From Solimonas sp. K1W22B-7 (lineage in GTDB: Bacteria > Pseudomonadota > Gammaproteobacteria > Nevskiales > Nevskiaceae), in NCBI RefSeq assembly GCF_003428335.1, contig NZ_CP031704.1:2418001-2482000 (forward strand): a stretch of 64,000 nt of DNA, given 5' to 3'. A program made the translations under genes and the position numbers. Shown one piece after another: positions 32,544 through 42,052 of the stretch. The stretch's first letter is position 1. Each line of letters begins with the position of its first letter. Below the pieces are notes generated by a model. It was not told the origin of the DNA. It ran no database searches and saw only the letters and a list, made by a program, of their open reading frames with translations.

Positions 32544-35500
32544 ATGGGGTCGCGATTCGCTTTCGGCAAGGCGTTCTTCTTGGCGCTTGCCATGTGTATG
32601 ACTACTCAGTCCCACGCTCAATCCGAGGGGGAAGCCCTCTGGATCGGTGAAAAGACGGCACTAGTTAAGCTTGATCCGGCCACGGGACAGCGGTTGGCTC
32701 GACTTACGCAGTTGACGGATGTGCGCGCAGCCGCGATCGACGAGCGCGGTGGAGTCATGTGGGTCTATTCCAGTCATCGGTTACTCCGACTCGGATTGGA
32801 TGGCGCAGTCCAGAAGACGATTGCCTTGCCTCAGATCAGCGGCATGCTGACCTTGCCGTTTCCCTTGCTGCCGCCCCTGGTGCAAGAAGACCTGCAGTGC
32901 TCTGGAGAGGGGGCGATTCCGGCGCTCGCCCCCGATTCGCCGTCGTTCCCGATGCCCGCGTTGGCGGTCGAGCCGGTGGACGGCGCCGTGTGGCTGGCTG
33001 TGGCCAATCGCCTGTTCAAGTTCGACTTCGCGGGTCAGAAACTCGCCGAGGTCACTCTCGATGGTGTGGCGGTGGATGTTGCTTATGATCGCCAGCAGAA
33101 TCGCACCTGGGTTGCTCAGTGCCGCAAACTCAAGGCGTTCGATGCAAGCGGCCAGGTGGTTGCCACATTGCCCGTGCTGGCTACCGGAGAGAGGATGCCG
33201 CTGCGAGCCATCGACTATGACCCCACGTCGAACGAGCTTTGGGTTGCTCTGAGCAAGCGGTTGCGCCGCTACTCGGCGGATGGCAGCCGCACCCTGGACG
33301 TCGCCCGCGGTAGTCTGCGTAGTGTTCGTGCCGATCAGCAGGGAGGCGCCTGGGTCGCGGACGGAACCACTCTTCAGCACGTCAGCGCAGCGGGTGCTGT
33401 GGCTGCCAGTGTCACTCCCTTTCCAGGCCTGTTGCCGAAGTACATCAGCAGCCTTGCAATCGACCTGAGCAGAGGTGGTGTCTGGGTTCTGGCCAAGGAT
33501 ACTTTGCGATACGTTGATTCCGCCGGAACGCTGCAGTTCAACGTCACTGCGGCAACCATAGGAGCTGGATTTCTCCCGCAGCTATACGCTGTCGCGCCGA
33601 TGGGTGATCTGATTCCACCCGACCTGTCGATCACTTCGCCGCTTGCCGAAGCGCAAGTGGCCACGCGCAAGCCGCTGGTGGTCCTGCAGTACGTTGATCT
33701 TGGATCGGGGGTTGATCCAAGTTCCATAGAAATCAGCGCCAACGGCGTTGCGAATGCGGTTGCATGTACTCATGCGGCAGGAGGAAGCACCTGCACCCTG
33801 GCCCAACTGCCGGCGGATGGCACGGCCGCAGTGGCGGCAAGTGTTGCAGACATGGCGGGAAATCGTTCTGAAACTGCCACCGTTACTTTCACGGTGGACA
33901 CCGTTCCTCCGCCCCTGCCCAATGACTCAGGCATTGCCATGAGTCCCTCCGTTGGCGGAAACACGACGGTCACGGGCGGAGCGGGTGCGGTTGAGGGCGG
34001 GATCAATGTCGTCGTCACAAATGTACGTACCGGGCAGCGCTTCACCGTCCGAGCAAACGCGGACGGCAGCTTCTCTCTGGTGGTCCAGGCCGCGCCAGAC
34101 GATGTACTGAAGATAGTTTCCGAAGATGCGGCCGGTAATCGCAGTGGCCAGCTTGAACGAACCGTTGCGGGCGTCAGCCCGCCGCCCGATCCTTCAACGG
34201 TGGCACCTCCGCTGGTCGAAAATGGCAGCACGCCCTTTGCGTCCACGGTGGATTTCTTGTACACCGGTGGCAGCCCGATCCAGACCGGTGTCGCCAGTGC
34301 CACTATCTACCCGGATCGTGTCGCGGTCTTGCGGGGACAGGTACGTACGCGAGCCGGAGCCGCACTTTCGGGCGTGGTCGTCAAGGTGCTCAATCACCCG
34401 GAGTTCGGCCAGACCCTGACGCGAACAGATGGTGTCTTCGATCTGGCGGTCAATGGTGGAGCAACGCTGACACTGGACTATCAGAAGAATGGATACCTGC
34501 CGCTGCAGCGCCAGGTCAGCCCGGGTTGGAAGTCCTACAAGTGGGCAGACGACGTCGTGATGATCGGTTTCGATCCGCAGGTGACCGAGATCAATCTGGC
34601 TGACCAGTCACAGTCGTTCCAGGTCGCAAGAAGCAGTGTGACAAACGACGCTTCAGGATCTCGCCAAGCGACGATGCTCTTCCCATCCGGGATGACAGCG
34701 CAGATGGAGCTGCCGAACGGCCAGCAGCAGGCTCTGACGCAAATGAATGTCCGGGCCACGGAGTACACGGTCGGTTCCAATGGCTCTCAGGCCATGCCTG
34801 GCAATCTGCCCCGGACATCCGGGTACACCTATGCTGCGGAGTTGAGTGTCGATCAGGCCGTTGCCGCGGGCGCCACCACGGTGCGCTTCAGCAAGCCGGT
34901 CATCGTCTACATCGACAATTTCCTGAATTTCCCCGCCGGACAGACCGTTCCTGTTGGCTACTACGATCGTCAGGCCGGTGTTTGGCGTGCGAGCGAGAAT
35001 GGAAAGGTAGTCAAGATCATCGGCACTCAGTCCGGCAGGGCAGTGCTCGACGTGACCGGAAATGGCCAAGCCGCTACCCAGGCTGCATTGGATGCCCTGG
35101 GTATCACGCAGCCGGAACTCCAGCAGCTGGCACAGCTCTACTCGGTCGGGAAAAGCATGTGGCGCAGCCCGATCTCCCATTTCACGCCGGATGACTGGAA
35201 TTGGCCATATGGACCGCCGATGGACGCCAGGAAGCCGCCACGTGAGTCACCCGATAAAAGCGACAAGCACGAGCCCAAGGACTCTGATGAGGAATGCGAT
35301 AAGAGCGGGTGTGTCATCAGTGCGCAAACCCGGTCGCTCAAAGAGCACCTGCCTATTCCCGGAACCGCGTTGTCCTTGACCTACGGCAGCGACAGGGTTC
35401 CGGGATACGCCAAGAACTCCATGCGCATTCGCCTCACTGACGGTGCCGCACAGCCGGCCAGCCTAAAGTCCATAAGCGTTGAGATCGAGATTGCAGGCAG

Positions 35501-38500
35501 GAAATATGTCACGAACTATCCGGGAGCCCCAAACCTGTTTCACAACTTCACCTGGACTGGATATGACGGGTATCACCGCAAGCAATTCGGAACCCACGAC
35601 GCCAAGGTAAAGCTCGTTCACCATTATCCTTGCCAGTATTACGCGACCCTCGCGGGAGTCCAGAATGCCTGGGCTACCATCGGAGATGCTGATGCAATCC
35701 TTGGCGTCCGGAATGACGGCTGCGACTCAGCCGACGTATTCGTTGAATGGGCGGTTTCCATGGAGTCTCCGTTCAAATTCAAGGCTCAGCAGAGTGTGGG
35801 AACTTGGTCGCTCAACCCGCATCACGCGTATGAGCCTAGCCGCGGTAGCCTTCACTTCGGTGATGGCCGGCGTTCGCAACTCGCAGCCCACATAGAAACA
35901 GTGGCGGGCGGTGGTGCGTTCCGACCTTCCTATGGTGATGGAGGCCCCGCAACTGATGCTCATCTGGTGCGTCCTGGCGACGTGGTAGCCGGACCTGATG
36001 GCAGCCTCTACATAACTGATATGGATGCGGGCTCAGTTCGCAAGGTGAACCGAAACGGCATCATTACCAGGTTCGCGGGCATGGGCCAGAACGGATGGAG
36101 GAATACTAACGACGACGGTGGCCTCGCAACGCAGGCCTATCTGCACACCCCGTTCGGGGTCGACGTGGACGCAGCGGGTAACGTCTATATCGCGGATACC
36201 TACAACGCGCTCATTCGGAAAGTGAGTCCCAGTGGAATCATTACCACCATTGCGGGCACCGGGGCGCCAGGGTTTTCTGGTGATGGCGGCCCCGCGACAG
36301 CAGCAGAACTAACCTCGCCCCAAGCTGTGGCAATCGATGCCATGGGAAATATCTATGTTGCCGACACATATGCGCATCGTGTTCGAAAGATTGATTCAGA
36401 CGGAATCATCACAACGGTGGCGGGTACCGGCGAGCGTGGTCGGTTCGGAAACGGTGGGCCCGCAACAGAAGCACAACTCGACAAACCGGATGACATAGCT
36501 GTCGATGCTGCAGGCAATCTGTATATTGCCGAAGCTCTCTATAGAGTTCGTCGGGTTCGTCCGGATGGCATTATTGAGGCAGTAGCGGGGACCGATCAGT
36601 CGGAATTCTCTGGCGACGGTGGGCTGGCAACTATCGCAGGTCTAAATTTCCCCTATGGCATTGATGTGGATGCGATAGGAAACATCTACATCGCCGATTG
36701 TGCCAATGCTCGAGTGCGGAAAATTGACGTCAGGGGAATCATTTCCACTGTTGCCGGTAAGGATCCCGGTGGTTTTTCCGGTGACGGCGGACTGCCCACC
36801 GCCGCAGACATGGGCTGTGTCTTCGGAATCAGCGTGGATGCCGCTGGCAATATCTATACGGCCGAAACCGGCAATCAACGCGTCCGCAAGATTACCTCCG
36901 AAAGCTTCATCGGATTCCCCGCGGATGCTGAATCCGTCAACGTTCCGTCGTCTGACGGATCGGAAGTCTACGTCTTCAACAAATACGGATTCCATCAAAG
37001 GACACTGAATGCCTACACGGGGGCAATCCTGTTGTCCTTTGGGTACGATGCCGAAAACCGGCTGCTGACACTGACGGATGCTGACGGCAACGTCACTACC
37101 ATTGAGCGTGATGGCAGGGGTGAAGCTACAGCTATCGTTGCGCCGGATGGACAGCGCACTACCGTGACTGTGGACGGAAATGGCGACCTCGCATCGCTGA
37201 CCTATCCCAATGGCAGCAGCTGGTCCATGGACTATGACGGTGCAGGTTTGCTGACTCGCTTCGAGACGCCGAATGGGCATGCGAATGCCTACGCATATGA
37301 TGGCGACGGCCGCCTCAACAGCGATGTGGCCCCGAATGAAGGTGGGTGGCAGCTCGCACGGGAAAGCCTGGGTGATAGCGGCTATCGCACCACCATGACC
37401 AGCGGAGAGGGGCGTGTTTCAAGCTTCACCGTACAACTCGATGCACTCAATGCCCGCGTATATACGGACAAGGGTCCGGACGGTCTCGCGAGCATGCGCC
37501 GGTATCTTGCAGACGTGACAACCGTTGAAGAACCCGATGGCACTGTCACCACTGCTAGGGAGGGCCCAGATCCGCGATTCCAGCTGTTCTCGCCGCTGAT
37601 CACGGACCGCAGTATCGCCACTCCGTCGGGCTTGATGCGGCAGCAGACCTTGCAGCGTACCGTTCAGCTCCAGAATCCTGCTGACTCCTTGAGTCTGATC
37701 AGTCAAACCGACCTGATCGGGGTCAACGGCCGCCAGTCCTCCCAGAGCTTCGATGCTGCCACCAACCGGTGGACGGGGACTTCCGCTGGCGGGCGTTCCC
37801 TGATCCAGGATGTCGATGAGCAAGGGCGAGCGTTGCTGGTGCAGGGTGGCGGTCTGGCTCCAATTCACTACAGTTACGACACTCGCGGCCGTCTCAGCGA
37901 CATGGTTGTAGGCAACGGGGCAGCGGCGCGGGCATGGAGCTTCACCTACTATGGCGACGATGCTGGGGCGCAGGCTGGCCGGCTCGCCTCCGCTACCGAT
38001 CCGGCGGAGCGAACCACAAGCTTTGAGTACGACGCTGCGGGGCGCCTGACAGCAGAGGTTTTGCCCGGCAACCGGCGTGTCGAGTACGGGCATGATCCCA
38101 ACGGCAACCTGACGGCGCTCAAGCCGCCGGGCAGTGAACTGCATGCCTATGAGTATGACAACGTCGATCAGGTAGATGGATACCTGCCGCCTGAGGTGGA
38201 TGAAGACGAGATAGCGACTCGCTACCACTACAATCGCGACAAGCAGCTGACCTCGATCGTGCGGCCTGACGGCGAGCTGTATGAACTCAGCTACGATGGC
38301 AGTGGCAGGCTGCAATCGCTTAGCACTGCGCCAGGTGCGATTGTCTACTCCTACCATCCGGTGACTGGGCAGCTCAGCAACATGCAGTCGCCGGGCGGAA
38401 CGCTTAGCTACACCTACGATGGCTTTCTGCCGACGAGTGAATCCATCAGTGGTCTGTTCAGTGCCACGGTTTCGCGTAGCTACGACAACAATTTCTGGCT

Positions 38501-40013
38501 GCGCAGTCTGAGCGTCAATGGCGAAGCGGTATCTTTCGACTACGACGCTGATGGGCTGCTAATCCAGGCAGGCGAAATGACCCTGACTCCAGACGCACAG
38601 AACGGGCTATTGCGAGCCACCGCGCTGGGAGATTTGCATACGAGCCAGAGCTTTAACGTCTTCGGCGAGTTGGAAGATCAGCAGGCCAGCTATGACGGCG
38701 ATGCGCTCTATTCAGCTCACTACGTTCGCGATGAACTCGGCCGTATCGCCGAGAAACAGGAATCCGTCCAGGGCGAGCAAGTCAACTATGGCTATGCGTA
38801 CGACACACCGGGCCGACTCGTCCAGGTAACGATCAATGGCGCTATCGCCCGGACCTATGTCTATGATGACAACGGTAACCGCCGCTGGGCCAATGCAACT
38901 GAGGGGACCTACGACGCCCAAGACCGACTACTGACCTACGGGGCCGTGAGCTACAGCCACAATGCCAACGGCGAGCGCAAGACCAGAACCGAGGGCGTTG
39001 CAACCACGCGCTATGACTACGATGCCCTGGGAAATCTATGGCGAGTTGAGTTGCCAGGAGACGTGGTGATTGACTACCGCGTGGACGGCCGAAATCGGCG
39101 TATTGCCAAGAAGGTGAACGGCACTACGGTGCAAGGGTTTGTCTATCAGGATCAACTCAATCCGATTGCGGAACTGGATGGCAGTGGCAACGTCGTCGCA
39201 CGCTTTGTGTACGCGGATAAGGGCAATGTGCCGAGCTATATGGTCAAGGGTGGGCAAGCATACAGAATCATTAGCGACCAGCTAGGTAGTCCCAGGATTG
39301 TCGTTGACGCCAACACTGGCGAGGTGGTTCAGAGAATGGACTACGACGAATTCGGGGGGGTAACGCAGGACACAAATCCCGGCTTCCAGCCGTTCGGATT
39401 TGCCGGCGGACTCCACGATCAACACACACAACTATTGAGGTTCGGCGCGCGTGATTATGATCCCGAAACTGCCCGATGGACCGCAAAAGACCCTATAGGT
39501 TTTGGAGGCGGCGATTCGAATCTTTACGCATACGTCGGAGGGGATTCAGTTAACTACGTGGATCCATTTGGGCTTGAGATAGCTATCGTTGTTAATGGCC
39601 CCACATCGGGAAATCCGTTTGGACACGCGGCTATTGCCGTCACCGGCGCTGGTGTTTATAGCTTTGGTAACGACACCAATCTAGGGTCGTCTTTAACTGA
39701 CTATCTTGAGCGCCAAGCACCCCTTCGAGATACTGAAATTAGGATAATCCCTACCACCACGGAGCAGGAGCGAGAGACCCTCGACTACTTAAAGAAATTC
39801 TCCGATAGGAACGGCGTTGGCTACTTCGATAACTGCGCAGTCAGAACTGGCGATGCGTTACGTGCAGCAGATATTCCTGTCAGAGATCCGCTGGCCACCT
39901 CATCCTTTCCAGAAGGGATTCGCAGGGCAATGAATAATTTGCCTGGGATAACCGTGAATATTCCGCGAAACGGGAGCGTTCCTGCGAATTTATCTAGCTT
40001 CAATCCAAAGTAG
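32544..40013 (+). CDS. Giant secreted NHL/YD-repeat (Rhs-like) protein with C-terminal effector domain
   Basis: 2489 aa from ATG 32544 (GGGG ribosome site at 32534). Signal peptide 1-25 (ends SHA). Order of parts: beta-propeller-like N-terminus (about 33-350), two Ig-like segments (about 356-536), a carboxypeptidase-regulatory-like domain (about 592-642), a charged linker (about 895-920), six NHL repeats with VDAAGNVYIADT motifs (about 1132-1452), then YD repeats with the Rhs core-associated RFGARDYDPETARWTAKDPIG. The Rhs boundary DPFGL is followed by a 145-residue tip (2345-2489) with a GHAAIAV histidine (2361) and a DNCAVRT cysteine (2431), the His-before-Cys order of permuted NlpC/papain-like folds. 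Composition becomes AT-richer in the tip. Likely a contact-delivered toxin or adhesin. Confidence 0.85.
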   Translation: MGSRFAFGKAFFLALAMCMTTQSHAQSEGEALWIGEKTALVKLDPATGQRLARLTQLTDVRAAAIDERGGVMWVYSSHRLLRLGLDGAVQKTIALPQISGMLTLPFPLLPPLVQEDLQCSGEGAIPALAPDSPSFPMPALAVEPVDGAVWLAVANRLFKFDFAGQKLAEVTLDGVAVDVAYDRQQNRTWVAQCRKLKAFDASGQVVATLPVLATGERMPLRAIDYDPTSNELWVALSKRLRRYSADGSRTLDVARGSLRSVRADQQGGAWVADGTTLQHVSAAGAVAASVTPFPGLLPKYISSLAIDLSRGGVWVLAKDTLRYVDSAGTLQFNVTAATIGAGFLPQLYAVAPMGDLIPPDLSITSPLAEAQVATRKPLVVLQYVDLGSGVDPSSIEISANGVANAVACTHAAGGSTCTLAQLPADGTAAVAASVADMAGNRSETATVTFTVDTVPPPLPNDSGIAMSPSVGGNTTVTGGAGAVEGGINVVVTNVRTGQRFTVRANADGSFSLVVQAAPDDVLKIVSEDAAGNRSGQLERTVAGVSPPPDPSTVAPPLVENGSTPFASTVDFLYTGGSPIQTGVASATIYPDRVAVLRGQVRTRAGAALSGVVVKVLNHPEFGQTLTRTDGVFDLAVNGGATLTLDYQKNGYLPLQRQVSPGWKSYKWADDVVMIGFDPQVTEINLADQSQSFQVARSSVTNDASGSRQATMLFPSGMTAQMELPNGQQQALTQMNVRATEYTVGSNGSQAMPGNLPRTSGYTYAAELSVDQAVAAGATTVRFSKPVIVYIDNFLNFPAGQTVPVGYYDRQAGVWRASENGKVVKIIGTQSGRAVLDVTGNGQAATQAALDALGITQPELQQLAQLYSVGKSMWRSPISHFTPDDWNWPYGPPMDARKPPRESPDKSDKHEPKDSDEECDKSGCVISAQTRSLKEHLPIPGTALSLTYGSDRVPGYAKNSMRIRLTDGAAQPASLKSISVEIEIAGRKYVTNYPGAPNLFHNFTWTGYDGYHRKQFGTHDAKVKLVHHYPCQYYATLAGVQNAWATIGDADAILGVRNDGCDSADVFVEWAVSMESPFKFKAQQSVGTWSLNPHHAYEPSRGSLHFGDGRRSQLAAHIETVAGGGAFRPSYGDGGPATDAHLVRPGDVVAGPDGSLYITDMDAGSVRKVNRNGIITRFAGMGQNGWRNTNDDGGLATQAYLHTPFGVDVDAAGNVYIADTYNALIRKVSPSGIITTIAGTGAPGFSGDGGPATAAELTSPQAVAIDAMGNIYVADTYAHRVRKIDSDGIITTVAGTGERGRFGNGGPATEAQLDKPDDIAVDAAGNLYIAEALYRVRRVRPDGIIEAVAGTDQSEFSGDGGLATIAGLNFPYGIDVDAIGNIYIADCANARVRKIDVRGIISTVAGKDPGGFSGDGGLPTAADMGCVFGISVDAAGNIYTAETGNQRVRKITSESFIGFPADAESVNVPSSDGSEVYVFNKYGFHQRTLNAYTGAILLSFGYDAENRLLTLTDADGNVTTIERDGRGEATAIVAPDGQRTTVTVDGNGDLASLTYPNGSSWSMDYDGAGLLTRFETPNGHANAYAYDGDGRLNSDVAPNEGGWQLARESLGDSGYRTTMTSGEGRVSSFTVQLDALNARVYTDKGPDGLASMRRYLADVTTVEEPDGTVTTAREGPDPRFQLFSPLITDRSIATPSGLMRQQTLQRTVQLQNPADSLSLISQTDLIGVNGRQSSQSFDAATNRWTGTSAGGRSLIQDVDEQGRALLVQGGGLAPIHYSYDTRGRLSDMVVGNGAAARAWSFTYYGDDAGAQAGRLASATDPAERTTSFEYDAAGRLTAEVLPGNRRVEYGHDPNGNLTALKPPGSELHAYEYDNVDQVDGYLPPEVDEDEIATRYHYNRDKQLTSIVRPDGELYELSYDGSGRLQSLSTAPGAIVYSYHPVTGQLSNMQSPGGTLSYTYDGFLPTSESISGLFSATVSRSYDNNFWLRSLSVNGEAVSFDYDADGLLIQAGEMTLTPDAQNGLLRATALGDLHTSQSFNVFGELEDQQASYDGDALYSAHYVRDELGRIAEKQESVQGEQVNYGYAYDTPGRLVQVTINGAIARTYVYDDNGNRRWANATEGTYDAQDRLLTYGAVSYSHNANGERKTRTEGVATTRYDYDALGNLWRVELPGDVVIDYRVDGRNRRIAKKVNGTTVQGFVYQDQLNPIAELDGSGNVVARFVYADKGNVPSYMVKGGQAYRIISDQLGSPRIVVDANTGEVVQRMDYDEFGGVTQDTNPGFQPFGFAGGLHDQHTQLLRFGARDYDPETARWTAKDPIGFGGGDSNLYAYVGGDSVNYVDPFGLEIAIVVNGPTSGNPFGHAAIAVTGAGVYSFGNDTNLGSSLTDYLERQAPLRDTEIRIIPTTTEQERETLDYLKKFSDRNGVGYFDNCAVRTGDALRAADIPVRDPLATSSFPEGIRRAMNNLPGITVNIPRNGSVPANLSSFNPK

Positions 40014-40022
40014 TCGATAGGA

Positions 40023-40493
40023 ATGAAAAAATTTCCGCGTCTTTTTGCAATTTATTTGATACTAGGATTCTCTTTTTGGGGATGTTCCTCGGATGCAAAT
40101 AGAACACTCGTTACCGCCTCAGGCGATGGAGACGTGGAAAAAATTCAGGAACTTTTGCGGAATGGTGCCGATGTAAATTTTCACTTGTTCGATTCTGGCA
40201 TTACTCCTCTTATGGCGGCATCAAAAAGAGGGAACATAGCCGCGATTGAAGCGCTTCTTGTAGCAGGCGCAGATATAAACGCCACGGACCATGACGTGGG
40301 TACGGCATTGTATTGGGCTGCATTTGAAGGACAGCTGGAATCAATGAACATTCTGCTCAAACGCGGCGCGAGGTTAAGGTGTAAAAAAGAGTCAACGCTA
40401 TATTTGTTGAAAATTATCCGTGCAAAGGGACGGGACGATGTGCTGCGGCTAGTGTTAGCGCATCTGAGGAAAGAGTGTCCAGAACAAAAGTAG
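40023..40493 (+). CDS. Ankyrin-repeat putative lipoprotein (candidate immunity protein)
   Basis: 156 aa. N-terminal hydrophobic signal ending FSFWGC, an imperfect lipobox with Cys21, then three to four ankyrin repeats (RNGADVNFHLFDSGITPLMAA, VAGADINATDHDVGTALYWAA, ILLKRGARL). It begins 9 bases after the Rhs stop, is AT-richer than the chromosome, and would sit in the envelope where a periplasm-acting Rhs tip needs neutralising. The toxin-immunity pairing is inferred from position and type; ankyrin proteins also have other roles. Confidence 0.8.
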   Translation: MKKFPRLFAIYLILGFSFWGCSSDANRTLVTASGDGDVEKIQELLRNGADVNFHLFDSGITPLMAASKRGNIAAIEALLVAGADINATDHDVGTALYWAAFEGQLESMNILLKRGARLRCKKESTLYLLKIIRAKGRDDVLRLVLAHLRKECPEQK

Positions 40494-40525
40494 TGAGAAA
40501 ATTCATATCCCCTCACTAGTTTTTT
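40491..40525 (+). terminator. Terminator after the ankyrin gene
   Basis: TAGTGAG/CTCACTA stem, the first base triplet being the stop codon, a 20-base loop, then TTTTTT. Modest stem strength. Confidence 0.5.
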
Positions 40526-40688
40526 GGTGCCGAGGCTGGCGCTCAGCGATCCTGAATCAGCCCGACTAGGGCGGGTCTTTGACCCGCCGGTCGCGACTCT
40601 TGAAATGCTGACAGCATGATCAACCGAGGGCATCTAGCGCATAGCGAAACGGCGCCATTCCCGCGTATAGGCATGGGATGAGAGGAAC

Positions 40689-40919
40689 ATGAATAGAGAC
40701 ACTTATCGCAGAGCGGTGTTTCATTACATGCGAGTTGCAAGCATGGTGATGGGTGTCATCTGCGTCTTGTTCTGTTTTCTCGCGATCTACGACGTTGCAT
40801 TCAATGGGCGAAAATGGGGATATCCAATCTGGACGTTGCTGGTTCTCTTGGGCTTCATAGCTATCCTCTGGATTGTGCATAAACTGGCCAAAGATGAGTT
40901 GGCGAAGAATGGCCTGTGA
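40689..40919 (+). CDS. Small two-helix membrane protein
   Basis: 76 aa with two hydrophobic helices (about 18-35 and 46-64), a basic N-terminus and a charged C-terminus. Preceded by GAGAGGAAC, a good ribosome site. No family recognised. Its place behind the Rhs/ankyrin pair suggests an island cargo or an orphan immunity gene, but this is only context. Confidence 0.6.
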   Translation: MNRDTYRRAVFHYMRVASMVMGVICVLFCFLAIYDVAFNGRKWGYPIWTLLVLLGFIAILWIVHKLAKDELAKNGL

Positions 40920-40948
40920 AAGCGCGTAGGTTGGACTGCCCAAAGCTC

Positions 40949-41026
40949 GTAGGTTGGACTGAGCACAGCGATGTCCAACAATCCGACCATTGCACGTTGG
41001 ACATCGCTGCGCTCAGTCCAACCTAC
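40949..41026. repeat. 31-bp palindrome (GTAGGTTGGACTGAG family), copy 2
   Basis: Arms 40949-40979 and 40996-41026 with one mismatch and a loop almost identical to copy 1 at 32109-32190. A partial extra copy of the arm start lies at 40926-40937. Confidence 0.88.
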
Positions 41027-41060
41027 ATGAGCTGCCTGTGTCAAAAACAGCGAAGATTAC

Positions 41061-41384
41061 GTGGGCGAACTAGATAAGATGATTCGGGATCATGCACTTT
41101 GCAGGCTTGCAGAGATATTCAAAGTTCCCTTGGAGAGCCTGCGCCCCTTCCATCGCTTTGATGTCGATCTTAAGTCAAGCTTTGTCTCTGACTTTCGGAG
41201 AAATGAACTCGACAAGGTCAGTGATGATATTCACGATGTTGCGGATAAGCACATCATGAAGGAGTTTGCTTCTGATAAAACAGTTATTGGAACCGTTGAA
41301 GACTACTGCAACCATATGATCCGGTGCGGCAAACTAAACCCTAAGGAGGTGGAAAGGCTTCTCGGGGTAAAAATAGAAAATTAA
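41061..41384 (+). CDS. Hypothetical protein, island gene
   Basis: 107 aa from GTG 41061; an internal ATG at 41079 is an alternative. Soluble, mixed charge, predicted mostly helical; ends in a segment TVEDYCNHMIRC then LNPKEVERLLGVKIEN. The general pattern (acidic helix 2, TVEDY near the third helix) faintly recalls acyl-carrier-like domains, but the carrier DSL serine motif is absent, so I do not assign it. AT-rich compared with housekeeping genes. Confidence 0.55.
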   Translation: MGELDKMIRDHALCRLAEIFKVPLESLRPFHRFDVDLKSSFVSDFRRNELDKVSDDIHDVADKHIMKEFASDKTVIGTVEDYCNHMIRCGKLNPKEVERLLGVKIEN

Positions 41385-41416
41385 AAGGGCCAAGTGCTCA
41401 AGGCGGATGGGATGGA

Positions 41417-41812
41417 ATGACTGAAGGTGCGTGTGGCTGCACACATAGAGGTATGACGCGCTTTTGGATAGTTGCAAACTACTTGTTTGGTGCTCTGCTA
41501 CTAATTGGAGCAATCGTAATTGCATGGACGATGGCAACTCGCGGTGTCTTTACTGGCTTTGGCGTCGCGTGTGTAAGCATCCTCACAATACTTGCCATAG
41601 GTCACATCAGATTTAATCGTTGGGCTGCATGTGCTTCAGCCATTCTTGCGTGGGGCGCATGTTTTTTGGCGACGGTATACTTATACGGGGAATACGAGCA
41701 GCGCCTTCTTCCTCCTTTTGAAGAACGGCTCTTTCACTTTGCAGGGGTTCTAGCTCTGGCAGTGTTGCTAACTGCTAACTACAAAGCGTTGCGAAATGGA
41801 CGTGCCGCATAG
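41417..41812 (+). CDS. Hypothetical four-helix membrane protein
   Basis: 131 aa from ATG 41417, or 119 aa from ATG 41453 (the latter starts directly before the first helix). Four hydrophobic segments (about residues 19-40, 45-62, 69-90, 104-122) and a short basic C-terminus. No family recognised. AT-rich like its neighbours. Last gene of the accessory stretch before the bolA cluster. Confidence 0.55.
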   Translation: MTEGACGCTHRGMTRFWIVANYLFGALLLIGAIVIAWTMATRGVFTGFGVACVSILTILAIGHIRFNRWAACASAILAWGACFLATVYLYGEYEQRLLPPFEERLFHFAGVLALAVLLTANYKALRNGRAA

Positions 41813-41946
41813 AGGATTACGTCATCCCGTGTTCCGTAGTGTTTAAAACTAGAAACGGACCACTTCGGGGTACTTCATCTGACTTCAAATCTAGCCCGGA
41901 CTAGTCGCAGGGAGATTTACAGAAACCCTCTCCCGCCCTCTGGGCA

Positions 41947-41970
41947 CCCTCTCCCGCAGGCGGGAGAGGG
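41947..41970. repeat. Short palindrome CCCTCTCCCG-CAGG-CGGGAGAGGG
   Basis: Perfect 10-bp stem with 4-base loop; a partial copy (CCCTCTCCCG) is at 41926-41935. It lies in the 240-base gap 41813-42052, which holds no gene. Confidence 0.75.
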
Positions 41971-42019
41971 GACTATTGCAGCGAACTTCCAGCTCGGGAC
42001 ACCAGTCATGGGAGGACAG

Positions 42020-42043
42020 GATCGCGACTTGCGTCGCTCCCAC
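42020..42043. repeat. REP-like 24-mer right of the Rhs island (inverted copy)
   Basis: Exact reverse complement of 32203-32226. It sits 9 bases beyond the bolA stop. Confidence 0.75.
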
Positions 42044-42052
42044 GGGTGAGGC

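Noticed and set aside
35940-36900. Regularly spaced repeats that could suggest a CRISPR-like array
   Set aside because: The repeats are degenerate, in frame and encode NHL motifs; spacing and variation are those of a protein repeat.
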